Positions 32,901 to 47,900 of a stretch of DNA of 64,000 nucleotides are shown here, piece after piece; the stretch's first letter is position 1, and each line of letters opens with the position of its first letter. The DNA lies in assembly GCF_030867095.1 (NCBI RefSeq), contig NC_081827.1:26536001-26600000 (forward strand), written 5' to 3'. Source of the DNA: Alligator mississippiensis. Taxonomy: Eukaryota; Chordata; Crocodylia; Alligatoridae. Under the pieces are notes generated by a model. It was given only the letters and a program-made list of their open reading frames with translations, was not told where the DNA came from and did not search any database. The position numbers and the translations under genes are program-made.

Positions 32901-35900
32901 TTGACCTCAAAGTTGCTCCAAAGATCAGGCTGCTAGCAAAGCAAAAGTGGAAAGGCCTGATCTGTAATCCCTTGGTTTAGTTCAGTAGGGAGAAAATTAC
33001 TGTGGGCTTTGCATACTCTGAGAAATGAACATTAGGTCCATCAGGACATTCTCTAATTTATCTCAACAATAACCTCCTTGAGCATTAAAATAAATAAAAA
33101 CATTCATATGGGCAAAATTCTCACTTACTTCCACATCTGTGAATTCAAGTGTTTTTCCACCATGGAGTTTAGTGCGAATCGAAAATGGTCCCATCTTCTA
33201 TCAAATACATAGTAGCCTCTTCCCATTAAACGGCTGCCAAATGAACAAAACTGAAAGAGACATCTCAATTTTATTTACAGCTAATAAATCAAGTCATAAT
33301 TGCCAGAGCAAATAATACACACACCCACACGCACACCCACACCTATACTTGCTGAACACATACATATTAAAAAAAAAGAAAGGCTTTTGACAAAGGAACA
33401 CATCACAAGTAACTTTCTTGCATTATATATGAAACACATGCCTAACATTTCAGCTTGTTATGAGGCATATTCCATATATCCACTAACAGCTCCGCTAAGG
33501 ATGCTGACAGGGTATCTTTACATCACCTGCTCTGAAGACCTTTTCAGGGTATCATTCAAAGTTTTCCATGTTTCTTGGATGCACACTTTAGTTTTGGTCA
33601 TCGTTCCTGACTCTTAACTGGAGCAGGGAGATTTCAGCATCAGCTCTTTGCAGCACACAACTCTTGTACATCAGCATCGGAAAACAATGGAATCACTGCT
33701 GTAGGCCAGGGGTGTTGGATATGGCCCATGGGCTGAATCCACCCTGTTGGAGCTGTATCACCTGTCTTGCAGTGTTGCCTGCCACACGTAGCAGGTGCTG
33801 GCCTAGCCTCAGGTGCTGCGTGCCATATGCAGAACCTGTCTGCCATAGTGACACACTGCATGGGACACTTGCTGCATGTGGCACCAGTACAGGGCAAGGC
33901 CTATATGTTGAATCTAGACTGGATCAGGTGCAAAGTCTGTTATAGATCTAATACGGAGGGCTGATCTGCTGGTACCACAAGCAGCATGCATCCCAAACTG
34001 GCACCATGCATTGTATGCTGCACATGCGGCTGGGGCCAGTGAACACTACACATGGCGTGTGGGGCTGGAGCTGGGGTGCATGCTGTAGGCAGCACACACT
34101 GCTGACCTATGGCGCATGCTGTATTCACTGCCTACACTGGACCAGCCCTGTGAGCTGGATTCAGCCCATGGGGTCATTCTGTGGACCCAATGTGGCCCAC
34201 ATATGAGCCCTGTGCTCCTCATCTGGTCCCTGGGGCCAAATGAGTTTGGTACCCCTGCTCTAGACTCCTGATGCACTTCTCTCTCATTCCGCCTAGCCCT
34301 TATTCTTGCTCCTAATGCAGTGCCAGCATTGCAGGAACACTTCACACTATACTTCTGTGTTTTATAAACACACTGCAAAACTGGACCAACACCTTGCAAG
34401 TTAAGATCCACCTGTAACTCTCCGACTTTGCCTGTGCAGCTTCTGTGCATCTTACCAATGGCACACCTACAACAAACAAAGTACTGTTTGGTAGTCGTTG
34501 CTAAAGAGCAGGGGAAAAAGTGGCAGAGAAAAACTAGATTATATTGTCTCTCAGGGCATAGTAAATCTTGTGATTCCATGTGTCAGGGTGGTTGTAACAG
34601 ACAAAGATCAATGATCGGCTTTCTCTTTAAACAAAAACGAAGTTTATTTTACTTGAAGTAATGCATTCTCTTTATTACTCTCCTGAATAAGGATGACTAC
34701 GGCTATCTCTGAAACAAGCATGGTCATGTTTAGAATATTAGCTGTACTCTTCTCTTTCTACTCTGAGTGAATTCCCCTCAGCTGTTAAATCTTTTGCATT
34801 TACATATGCTAGGGAGGAATTCTGCATTTCCCCTGGTCCTACACTGTATCCTGTGTATCACTTGTGCTTATCTAGCACAATGGTTTGAAGCTGGGCACTT
34901 CTTGACTCTTCCTTTCCACAGTCTGTGATCAGACAACCCTCTTAAAATCAAAGCACTGCTCGCTTCGGCAGTAAACAGCTTTTAGAGAAAAAAAGTAAGC
35001 AACAAATTTATACTGGCTCTCTTATCTAAAAGACTTATAATTCCCCAATGGTACGAGAGAAAAGCCTAACTTCCTCACATAGCCTTGGCTGGTCCCTGTA
35101 GCACACTAGTTTCCCAGAATAATTGCTGCTTGTTTCTTGGAAGAGGTTGTCTCTTAAATCTTGCCACTGTTCTTTAGAGTTTGTGGGCCATGACTCCTAC
35201 TTAAAACCATTCCTGTAAGGCTCAGCAGAAGCTTGAACCAGGATCCTCAGTGAACAGCTCTGACATTCTCCCTTAACTGCAAGTATTTGCTGGGACTAGA
35301 TGGCTGACACATCCATTCTCAGGTTGAACTACCCAATACAGTAAGTAAAAGCCACCTCAGACACACCCCTCAGTAACACAGGCAGCCGGTTAAAATGGTA
35401 CAAATGATACAAGCTATTTGCCAAATCCTATCAATTTCTATATCAGGGTGCCCAAACCTTGAGCCCTAGGCCAGGTCCAGTCCCCAGCAGCTGGTGGCTG
35501 CTCCCAATGCCAGATTTCCTAACCTGTGGGGAGCACCACAGGCCAGACAGCATGGCTCTGTGAACTAGATCAGGCATGCAGGGTGGCATGGGGCTTGATC
35601 CTAGTGTGCTAGGAGTTACGTGGGGTCCAGTTACAGTGCATGGGGCCTGGTTTCAGTGCACAGGGCCAGGCAAGGGCAGTGCAGGGTGCCACAGTCTGAT
35701 TTTGGCATGCGCAGCCAGATACTAGTATGCAGGGCTGGGCAGAGGCGGTGCTGGGCCCAAGCCAGGGGTGTAGTTTGGGTGGAGGCAGTGCAGGGCCTGA
35801 TCTGGTCTGCAGACTGTCCGTGCAGGGCCAAAAAGTTTGAGCACCACTGTTCTATATGAAAGACATTGCTTAAAATGAATTAAGCATGCCTTGCTACTTG

Positions 35901-38900
35901 ATTCTGGAACATTACACACACCACACACAGACTGTCTCCCTGTTAGCACCTAATTAAGGCTAGTTACACTAATTCCTCACAGAAGTAATTAATCAGTCAA
36001 ACAAGCAGCTGCTTGCACTTTTTGCCTTAGCTTTTGGAGCCAGGACAGAAAGCAGCACCTAGGGGAGGGAGAGGATGCTTATAAATGCAAGCTGACAGCA
36101 GTCAGAGCTGTGGGAAGAGCGGCAGCTGGGTGAGAGCCTGGGGGTTGAAAATTAACCCTGTGAGCTGCCAGTTAGACAACCCTGATGTAAACATCCCAAA
36201 AGCCAAGTCAGTCAGTTAGTATTCATACTGTATTACTGAGCAGCTCCTACACTGGGGAGGTGGCTGCTATTCAGTTACACAGTGCATTGCCTTTCCAGTG
36301 ACTCAATGTACCACTTCCACTGCTCCTCAAACACCTGGCAGCTCTTGAAAGAAAAGCTGAGAAACCAGTTCAACATGGGGCTCCCACAAGGCACTGCCAA
36401 GATAGCTAGACAGACTGGGTAGAGACAGCTATGCAGCTCAGTGAAGATATGTGGTTTTTCACCTGGGCACAAGCTATGCTAACATGGCTATCTTGCCTGT
36501 TCCAGAACTGACACACTCAGGTCTAGCTTGGATATTTCTGCAGATATACATTGCAGACCCCAGTAAATGTTAGTTACATTTGTTGTACATTAACTGAGTA
36601 ATACATGACAAACTAACTTGCCAGATGTTAACTATATATACCCTTGGATAAAAACGTTGGATCAGCCACAAAGAAGTTGATCTTTGAACAGAAACTTCTT
36701 TGTGTTGCAGAAGTATCCTGTGATAATTTTAACATGTGGCCTATTAGTATGTTATGATTTGTTTCCTGATGCTCACATATAACACAACACATGTAATGCT
36801 TGCCATGGGGCCACAGATGCCCAGTGTTTAGCAGTTCCTTTGTAGTGTAGTTAGTTCTCTCTGCAGCAGTTTTCCTGTAGCTGTTTTCTGTGCTGCTTTG
36901 TGTGACAAACAAGATCGTTCTAAATGAAATGTGACAAACAATCTACTCTACTTGAATTTCTCAATAATGCCCATTGATAGAATGTTCAAATGCCAGTGCC
37001 CAGACAACACATGATACTTATTGTTAATGCTTTCTTATGTAAGCTCAAATATAATGATGGTGAGAAGACGCTGTGACAGGATTAATATTTTCAAAAGGTA
37101 GGGATCCCACCTTAAGAGTAACTTCATTTTATAGTGTCTCTGGATTTGGAGCACCTGGCGAGTCACGTCTTCAAGGCCAGTTGATCAACCATACACATAG
37201 ATATTTTCCCTGTGTCAACTTCAAGAAAAGTGTAGAGAGCAAAACCAACCATTGTACATCACCTTCGTGGATCTAACCAAAGCATCTGACATAGTCAGCA
37301 GAGTAGGCCTATTTGCAGTCCCTAGAAATGATAGGATGCCCACCAGTCCTGTTAAGTCTTATACATTCTTTCCACGACAACATGAAAGCAACTGTTCAGT
37401 TTGATGGGTCCACTTCAGACAGCTTTGAGATGAAAAGCGGAGTGAAGCAAGGATGCATTCTTACCCCTACACTTTCTGGAATCTTTTTCTTGGTACTCCT
37501 AAACTGCATGTTTAAAGACACGGAAGGTGGACTGCACCCTCACGCAAGAAGGTAAAGACTAAAGTGAGAAAGGTGCTTATCAGGGAGCTTCTATTCACTG
37601 ATGCTGCTGCCCTTATAGCCCACAATGAAGACCTACTACAAGAACTCATGGATTGCCTTTCAAAAGCTTGTCAGGCATTTGTTCTCACTATCAGCATAAA
37701 GTAAACAGTTGTGCTAGGAGAGGGAGTTCCACAAGATCCATCAATCACCCTTAATGAGAACCAGCTAGAAGTAGTCCAAAAGTTCAGCTATCTAGGCTCC
37801 ACAGTGACCACCAACCGCTCACTGGATGAAGAACTTAATGTTCACATTGGAAAGGTTGCCACCACCTTCAGCAGACTAACTAAAAAAGCACGGGACAGCT
37901 CAAAGCTTACCATGGAGACCAAAATGCTAGTGTACAAAGCTTGTGTACTCATCACTCACGTATGGTGGGGAAACATGGACAACTTATGCATATGAAGAGA
38001 AAGATTAAACAGCTTCCACCTGTGCTGTTTATGCCGCATACTCAACATCAAATGGCAAGATAAAGTTACCAATGCAGGGGTTCTTCAAAGGGCAAATCTA
38101 CCAATGTGACAGTCCTAGTCAGATAAATGGCCTCATCAGTGCAGTTGTCTCCGAGTAGATTAGAAGACGGACGTATACCCAAGGACATGCTATATGGGGA
38201 ACTATCAGAGGGAACAAGAACAGGATGCCCCAAGCTTCATTATAAAGACACATGCAAGAGAGATATGAAGCCATTTGGAATTGATCCTGGATAATGGAAA
38301 ACCTTGGCAAGTGATCGGTGCCATCGTCTCCACCATGGCATTAAAGTCCATGAAAGGAATTGGCTCAAATCATCTGTGTCATAGACTGCAATATCCACTG
38401 TCTCGCACAGATGAAAGGAAGCCATTGACTGGATTTGGAGGCCATCCCAAATTAATAAAAGAAGAGAAATCACATCGTAGTATATATTTTGTTTTCACAA
38501 TAACAATTTTTTTTACATGAGGGTTTTTTCTATTTTAAAATAATTTTAGCTTTACTTCACTTTTCAGTGGTCTTCAAATAGCTTGTGTAATTTGTCTGAC
38601 AAATGGCCATCTACAATGTTGCATTAGTAACACATGGTAGGATGGAACAAACAAGCACTGGTTGTTTCCAGATGTGAAAAGTAAAGGAGGATAAATTCTA
38701 ATAGACTATTCTTTAAAAAATTGGGAAAATTAACACATAAATGGAGCTATATTTAAATTTAATTTGAAATTATTGTAAGCATATGCTAATTTTTGTGAAA
38801 TTTAAGCACTGATTCTTGGAGTAGTAACACTATAAACTCTAATATCCCCCTATGGGAGTAATACACACTTAAGGCTACCACTAATTACACTGTTCCAATA

Positions 38901-41900
38901 TATCTAATTACACTGTTCCAATATATCTATACGGCGCAATATGCAAACACATTCTCTTAATTGTGCATACTACATAGAAAATATATTGATGGAGACATCT
39001 CATTTCCTTGGCTTGAAGTGTATAAAAGCTCAGGAGTTCAAGAGTTCTTCAATTATTGCTTACATTGTATTACATAAATAAACACACTTCAGATCCGGTG
39101 CTATAAGGCTGCACTTACTGATAACAATAAAACTTAAAACCAACATGGGAGCAGCCAGACTAGCACATTTGGACAAAGTGATTTCATAGCAGCTGGGCTA
39201 CGCTGTGCTCAGGAGAGGACACTCCATTTTAAATGAATGAGACAATGAGTTCACAACATAAGTACTCTTGTACAAACTGTGCTTCTGAAGTGTTATTGCT
39301 TCACAGTGGGTTACAAATCCTCAAGAACATAAAGAGTTCAATCACTTGGTACCATTTTTGTTGCCATACAATTTTCAAGGACATTTTGAAGCTTTCAGTT
39401 AACCTTCTAATTAAGACATGAAAGACTGGTTGTCTTCCCATGGCAGTTTTACACCAGCATAACTATTCACTTAAACAGAATTGCTCCTGATTTCTACTAG
39501 TGTCACAAAGGGGAATCTGGCTCTACAATTCTGATTTCGACAGCTGATCCTTTCTTGTGCCCATAATCCTGTAATATTTAATGTCATATACACTAACCTG
39601 TCTGCTTTCTTCCTACCAATCTTTGTCTTCTGTCACATCAGGCAACTTTATCTTACTTAGGCTGCATGTTTTTGGACACCGGGCCCTTCTTATACGTCTG
39701 TAGAATGTCAAACACATGTATGGCATTGTGTACAGGCAACCCCTGCTTAATGCTGTTTTGCCTAGTGCTTCACTAGAACTCTCATTTTAAGTTGATACCT
39801 GATTTCACTTAGCACTCAGCGAGTTTCATTATAATGCTCGTGGTCGTTATCTTGGGTCATTAAAAACACTTGTGGTCGCCATCTTGGGAAGTCAAATACT
39901 TTTGGTTTCACTTAACGCTTAGTTTTTCAGGAACCAATTAAGAATGCTAAGTGGGGGTTGCCTGTATATGACAATGATAAGTAGCAATGCCAAAGAGAGA
40001 GAGACATACCCCAAGAGGTCTGGGATGGTGGCTGGAAAAGTGACAGTCTAACTTCTCAGATTCTTCAGCACCATCCACTTCTCCTTCATCACTGGACAAT
40101 CTACTAGCGATGTCTCCTCCCCCAGAAGGCAGTGGCAGGTCTGCTGCATACCCACTATGGTTTGAAGAACTGTTGCTATTTATGCTGTTTGCAGATGATG
40201 GTCTAAGAGGAGAAAAAAATATTTATACCATTAATGTTTTGAAAAAATTTGACAAAGCTCAGGTGTCGAGCACAACTGTCTAAGCTTCAAAGCAAGTGGC
40301 AAAAAAATTGTCAGAATCCAAACAATAACAAAACCTGTTATTCCTGTGTGGAGGAAGTAAATATAATTAAAAATTAAAATCACTTTCACAATCCCTCTTG
40401 CCAATGTTATACAGTAATAAAAGTGGGAATCCATCAACTTTGTGTTGGATTGTACAACTTTGTGTAACATTGTGTTACACTTGAGGGTCATAAAGATGAG
40501 TTTAAGTATTATTATATTTTGTTTTTGCACTGAAGTCAGAGCCATGGAGGGTAAGCAGTGCCTGCTGGGGGTGGGGGGAGGGGACAAGTGGCACCTGAAC
40601 CTGGGTCAGGAGGATGTGGTGGTGCTCAGGCTCAGGCAGTGGTAGGGAGGCCGGTGACAGGGAGGAAGCAGACATGATGTGGGTTGTTGGCAAGGAAGGA
40701 GCAGAGGTAGCAGGGGGGGCAAGTAGCTGGGGGAAGCTGCAGGGGCACAGGTGCAGGCAAGGGAGAGCAAGAAACTCCACCAGGCCTAGGGTCAGGGAGG
40801 AACAAGTTAGGGAACTTCTGGAGGGGCTGGACATGTTCAAATCGGCAGGTCCAGATGCTCTCCATCCCAGGGTGTTGAGGAAATTGGCAGGGGTTAATCA
40901 CAGGGCCCCTGGCACGGCTTTACGAGCACTCGTGGTGCTCTGGCCAGGTGCCGGACTACTGGAAGAGGGCCAATGTGGTCCCTATCTTTAAAAAAGGGAA
41001 GAGGGAGGGACCCGGGCGACTATAGGCCTGTTAGTCTTACTTCAATCTTGGGGAAGCTCTTTGAGAAGATTAGCAAGGAGCACATCTGTGATGGGCCAGC
41101 AGCAGGGATGATGCTCAAGGGCAACCAGCATGGTTTCATTAGGGGCATGTCCTGTCAGACCAACCTGATTGCCTTCTACGATTAGGTCACAAAATCATTG
41201 GACACAGGTGTCGTGGTGGACATAATCTTTCTGGACTTCAGGAAGGCCTCTGACACTGTCTCCCACCCCATCCTCATTAAAAAGCTAGGCAACTGTGGCA
41301 TTGATGCCTACACAGTCAGATGGATTGCAAATTGGCTGAGGGGTTGTACTCAGAGAGTGCTGGTGGACGGGTCATATTTGACCTGGAGGGATGTGGGCAG
41401 TGGAGTCCCCTAGGGCTCAGTCCTTGGGCCCGCGCTGTTCAATTTCTTTATTAGCAACTTGGATGATGGGGTGAAAAGCACCCTGTTTAAATTTGCAGAC
41501 GACACCAAGATTTGAGGTGAGGTGGGCACACCAGAAGGGAAGGACAGATTACAGCAGGACCTGGACAGGTTACAGGGGTGGGCAAATGAAAATAGGATGA
41601 GAGTCAATACTGACAAGTGCAGGGTGCTGCACTTAGGTAGTAGGAACCAGCAGCATACCTACAGGCTGGGGAACTCTCTTCTTGAAAGCACGGTGGCAGA
41701 AAGAGATCTTGGAGTCATTATTGACTCCAAGATGAACATGGGCTGACAGTGCGAGGACACGGTCAGTAGGGCTAACCGTACCTTGTCCTGAATCCACAGA
41801 TGCATCACAAGTAGGGCCAAGGAGGTGATCCTCCCCCTCTATGTGACACTGGTCAGGCCGCAGTTGGAGTACTGCGTCCAGTTCTGGGCACTGCACTTCA

Positions 41901-44900
41901 GAAGGGATGTGGACAGCATTGAGAGGGTCCAAAGAAGGGCCACTCACATGATCCGGGGACAGCAGCGCAGACTCTATGAGGAGAGGCTACGGGACCTTGA
42001 CCTGTTCAGCCTTCGCAAGAGAAGGCTGAGGGGGTACCTGGTGGCCATCTATAAACTTACTAGGGGGACCAGCGGGGATTGGGAGAGACCTTGTTCCCCT
42101 GAGTGCCTCCCGGAGTAACAAGGAATAACGGCCATAAGTTGTTAGAGAGTAGGTTTAGACGGGACATCCAAAAGCACTACTTCACAGCCAGGGCGGCTAG
42201 GATCTGGAACCAACTTCCAAGGGAAATGGTGCTGGCTCCTACCTTGGAGGTCTTTAAGAGGAGGCTTGACGTTTACCTAGCTGGGGTCATTTGAGCCCAG
42301 TTTTCTCTCCTGCCCAGGGCAAGGGGCCGGACTAGAAGATCTACAAGGTCCCTTCCGACCCTACATCTATGAATCTATGAGTAAAGGGGGGAAGGAACCA
42401 CAGGGAGCAGGCATGGGGCACTGGAAGGAAGTGAGGCAAGTCATGGGGGGCAGGCACTGTGTGGGACGGGTGTTACACAGGCATCGGGAGGGCAGGTAGC
42501 ATGTGGGGGCAAGCGGAAAGGGGGACAGCAGCAGGGTGCGAGAGGTAGGGGTCAAGCACTTGTCTCCCCTGCTGCCTGCCCCCCCCACTGCCTATCCCCC
42601 TACAGTGTTGGTAGTGGTGTGAGGGGCATGAATTTAAGGAAGACCCTCTAATAGATTCTATACATGGCAAATTATAACAAATTGATACATTTTCCACGCA
42701 TAGAATCTAATTACCGGGGTGGTCGTCTTAAATTCAAAGCTGTCTTGGAGTCAGTAAGTTTCCCTTGCTGAAGCTTAAGGCTACTGCTCCTAGTTCTGCC
42801 CCCTACAGTCATGGAGATAAGCCCATCTCCATCTTCCCTGTAATCGCCCTTCAGGTATTTGAAGACCGTGATCAAATGCCCCCTCAGTCTCTTCGTCTCC
42901 TAAAAAACTCTTAGTTTATTCAGTTATTCCTTATATAAGTCTTGCCTCCCAGACCCCTAATCATTTTTGTTGCTCTTTGCTGGATTCTTTCCAATACTTT
43001 TTGAAGTGTTGGGCCCAAAACTGGACACAGTACTCCAAGTGAGGCCTTACCAATGCTGAATCAAGTGGAAGAATCACTTCCTTTGATCTGCAAGTGACAT
43101 TCATGTTAATACAACCCAGTATGCTGTTGGCTTTTTTGCAACAAAAGCACGCTGTTGGCTCACATTCAGCGTATGATCACTCTAACCCTCAGGTCCTTCT
43201 CTGCAGTACTGCAGCCTAGCCAGTCATTCCCCAGTCCTTCTTTGTGCATGTGATTATTCTATCCCAAGTGCAGGACTTTGCACGTGGCCTTGTTGATTCT
43301 CATCTGACTGCAGACCATTTATCCAGTCTATCCAGGTCATGCTGAATCTTAGCCCTGCCCTCCAGAACATCTGCAGCTCCACCCAACTTGGTGTCATCTG
43401 CAAAGCCGCGAAGTGTGCACTCAATCCCATCATCCCAATCATTAATGATACAAGCTGAACTGTACCAGACCCATGATGGAGCCCTGGAGAACCCCACTTG
43501 ATCTCCTCCCAACTAGACACTGGTTATTTCTAGGTACCAAGAGAAAAAACCCTTATATTAATATTTAATTAGGGAATAATTCAGAGAAGGATAAAGCAAA
43601 TCCTACTTCAGATGTGTATAAGGCACAGGAACATTTGCTATAGCAGCTTCAGGATTTAGTTTACACATGTCTGAGAACTGCTCACCTAGGAAGTAAAGAA
43701 TTGGGTGGTTTAGATTTTGCAGGAGACGTTACTTTTGTTTCTTGTCCAGAGGTCACTGAAGATCCTGACAGAGAATCTTGTGCTGGTGTGGGTTGGCTCT
43801 GATGGCTTTCCCTTATAGACTGTGGATGCTCCTTGTCTTTTGCACCTTCTTTTTCCCTGGATCGAGCTTTATGTTCAGCTAGAAGGATGTCAAACTGTTT
43901 TTTACGGCCTGGAACCGCTCGCCGATGGTTAAGTGAGTGAGTCTAAAAATAGGGTGGTTAAAAAGGGTGGTTTGTGTGTGCATAAAATTAATTGTGAATT
44001 CTTTAAATTTCTGACATACAGCTCTAAGAGGTAAAAATCTACATAAAAAAAACTTTAGACACAGCCAAGGCAAATTAAAAGCTATTATTCCACCTTTGGT
44101 AAGTTAAATAGTTATTTTCAGAAATGTTTGCTTTTAGCTAAAAATACTTTTAGAAACAAATTTCACAATGGAAACTATTTATTTACCTTTTCCAAAACAG
44201 AAAATAATACTTGAGTAATACTATTATTATTAAAAATTAGAATTTAGTCATTACAGCTCTTAATCTACAAATAATAATTTGATTTGGTTTGATTTATATC
44301 CAAAAATGTCTATAAGTGGATATTTTTAAGCATACAGATGAAATGCTTTTAAAGGTGAGTGATTCTGCACAAGGTTTCTTCCTTTCTGTTCACCTCTACA
44401 GACAAGCAGTAGTATATGTCTATGTCTTTATTAAATGTCTCATCTTGTTTCTGTTTTTATGAGACTTACTTTATCAAGTGGGAACCTTTAAAGTTATTAA
44501 ATAAGAAAATTACTTTCATCTTAAATCAAAGTGAAGTAGGCATCAGTGCTATTATACACATGAACAAAAAGTATAATTTACAAACAATATTCTTTACTAT
44601 TTGTATACAACATTCTAATGCCTTTTACATAAGTGGCATGAAAAACCCGTGTCAAAAATATCACTGTAATAATGCAGATGCCCTGATTCACCAAAGAAAC
44701 AGAATATGATTACTGTATAAAGAATTACCTGTGGCGAATGTCTGAATACCATACCCACTGTCTGTAAGACAGGAGTGTCCTGAGTACACTCATATTACTG
44801 TAGTGCCATTTAAACTACAACATAGCATCTGCTATTTTATCTTCTAAGAAAAATACCTTGCAGGTGAGTGATCTTGTGCAAGGTTTCTTTGATTCAGGAT

Positions 44901-47900
44901 CCAGTACTCCACAGTGCTTATTTGGGTCAAATTCTCTTTCTGTTTGAGGGAATGAAAAGAAAACAAAGTCTCAAAATACATGTTAATACATGTGAATGAA
45001 GATTGCTTCCTCACAATATTCAGCTTTACAGAGGCTCCAATAAGCTTTGCCTGACAGTATTATTTATGTGGCTCAGTGCCAGCACATTGTAACATGTACC
45101 ACATGCACAGCTATGCAATTCGGCTTCTCTCCTGTCCTTGGACATGGTTCCCACCATTAAGAGCAGAATTTCACAGAATTCACAAAACCTGCTCTTATGC
45201 TGGGAAACAATACACTTGGAAAACAGTCTTTTGGGGGCAGCAGTTAAGGTTGTTCTATTTAGAGGCTTGGACCAGAGAGTTGAGTTTTGTATAGTGATCT
45301 GAGTCAGATTGGGGTGCCGCTCTTAACAGATCTGTGGACTGAATTTTAGAAGTGTTATCCAATTTTCCACTGGAAATTGAAAGCTACAGCAGCTCTGATC
45401 TTCTGAAAAAATCATGCATTGGTGTCTCGAGTCGCACACAAAAGTACAAGCTATGCTTGAAAATTTTGATCTAAATGAATCACCAGGTATAAAACAAGGA
45501 TCTAATAATTCTTTTCACCCTATTTCACAGACATATTAAACTTAATTGTGTGCAGTGCATTTCAAAGAAGATTTGCATGAGTTCTAATTATTAGAAGGAG
45601 TAGTAACCACCTATTGAGAAAGGTTAGTGTATTTCATGCTGAATGCATTCAATTTACATATTTTATCATCAATTACAATTTTATTTGTGCACTTTTTTTA
45701 GATTACCCATAACTTACATGTAAAATGGCTTTTCAGTTTTATGTTGCAGAATGGATGCTTTAGTTTACTTCTGTGTAATCTTTTCATATTCTTTTGTGCC
45801 CCCTTAAGATAATAATGAATAAGTAAGAGAGCTATTTAATAATTTATTTGGGCTTATATTTGTGAAAGAATGGCGTAGTCTTCAGAATACAATTAGTTAA
45901 TACTTCACACCTATTCAGAACCTTTCATTTGAGAATCTAAAATTTTTACAAACTATAAACAATTCCCTGCTGAGAGGTCTGCATTTTTATCCCCATTTTA
46001 CAGATGGGGAAACTGAAGCACACAATGACCTTAAGAGACCTGCTCAAGCCAAAGAGTGAGTAAGTGGCAGAGCTAGGAGAAGCAGCACGACTTCTGATGC
46101 CCAGGGCTCTGTATTAAACAACATCTGCTTCCTGCATGTCCTAGGTGATTGGTGGTTCTCAGTATCGTTACAAGGAATTGTTAAAAGATTTAAAAAAATA
46201 AACACTAGATAGGATAAAACACTATTGAACCCATGGAAAAGGGGAAACTCTCTTGATCATATCTGAGATGCAAGGCATTCCTGAACTAAAGTACTGTATA
46301 TCTGAACTAATGGTCTGCAGTGTCACTGTTGGGGAAACCTCCCATGACAGTGAGTCAGTCACAAGTAGTGGAAGCTACTGTGGATTTTGAAGCACAGCAG
46401 AATGTAAAAGATACGTACAACCAGTAAGTAGGTCCAAAAATGCAGAAGTATTTAATACACTGTGTCCTACAGGCCAGATAAAGGAGGTGGTTCTTCAGCT
46501 TATTTTTCCAAGTATGTAATGTGCCTATCCAGGAGCAGATCCAGAGGGGGTGCAGTGGTATGGCCACACTCCCCCTTTCTGACCATGTTGCCAGAAGATC
46601 AGCCAGGGACTTAAGTCTTGAAGAAAATAAGCACTCCCCCCACCCCTTCCCTTCTGTGCTCAAAGGCAGGCCACTCCTTCCCCTCTCATCTTCCTCCCTT
46701 CCCATTCCCACTCTTATCTGCCACTGCTGCATCCATGTTGTCTTGGGGGTGAGGGGAGCTTCTGCCCAATCCAGCTGGGTTGCACCAAGTCTGGGTGCAC
46801 AGGAGCATGGCAGGAGTGTTCACACTCCCTATCTGCTCCCCCAAGGTGTTCCCTTGAGCCTGGGAGCAGGTGTGGGGAGGGGGAACTTGCCTTTTCCTGC
46901 CATAGTCCTGGGCTCAGTACAGTCCCCACACAGCCCAGCTGGAGTGGGACAGGAGCTCCCTTGGCCCTGGAACAGCACCAGCAGCAACAGGCAGGGACTG
47001 GGAATAAGAGGGGAAGGAAGGGGGCAGAGACATGCCTGTGAGCAAAGGGGAAGGAAGGGGACAGTACTTACCTTCCCTGGGACTTCGGTCCTTGCAGTGC
47101 TGCCTGCTGGGGGTGGAGGGAGGTACAGGGTGAGGAGGTTGAGGTGGGGTGTGTAGCCAGCCACTGCTGCAGTACTGGGTGCTGCAACCACACCCTGCTT
47201 TATAAAATCCTGGATTTGTTTCTGTGCCTATCATGGTTTCTGGGGTCACATATATAACACCCATTTGAGTAAACTAAACCAAACTACACTGGCACGCCTG
47301 AAACTAAAGATATCAAACAAAGTCTACAAATCAAGAGTGCACCCCTCCAGCTTCAGGAAACACAAAAGGAGGAACTACTGCTCAATGTAGCTGGAAAAGC
47401 AGCCAGTTTTAGGATGCAAACAGAGTACAAGCAGAGATAAAAGCTAATGTCATGATTTGCAGTTAGAAAAACTGGAAGCCTGCGCAGTCTAGGGAGCAAT
47501 AACAAGACTACACTCAATGTGAACACCAATTCTAAGCAAGCAGGAAACTTGCCTATTTTTCCAACTGAAGTCTGAATGCTCCTTTAAGAGTAGCCCTGTA
47601 GTCCTAACTGTGAAGCAGAGTATCTATGATGAGTCTCATATATAAGAAGAACGATTTCTCCCTTCTTGTTGATCTGTGATAGAACAGAGCTTTTGGATTC
47701 CCTGGGAGTACCAGTATCCATGATGACAGGAAAGGGTCCCAGCTGTAAAGGTGGATTCTTACAGATTTCCACTCAGTTGGCTCATGTGGTAAGCATGATG
47801 CTCCAATTCTCTAGAATGGGGGAATGTAGGCATTTCTTCTACGCAGCTCCACTGGGTAGCTGTAAGCAACATTACAGTCTGGACTGACTGAAAACATGTA

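Noticed and set aside
35960-36240. TATAAATGC followed by a CAGTCAGAGCTG segment, LTR-promoter-like
   Set aside because: Boundaries and partner features are missing, so it may be ordinary intron sequence.
46521-47264. Frames of up to 211 codons near 46.5-47.2 kb
   Set aside because: They lie within a hAT element bounded by exact 8-bp repeats and have no protein-family signature.
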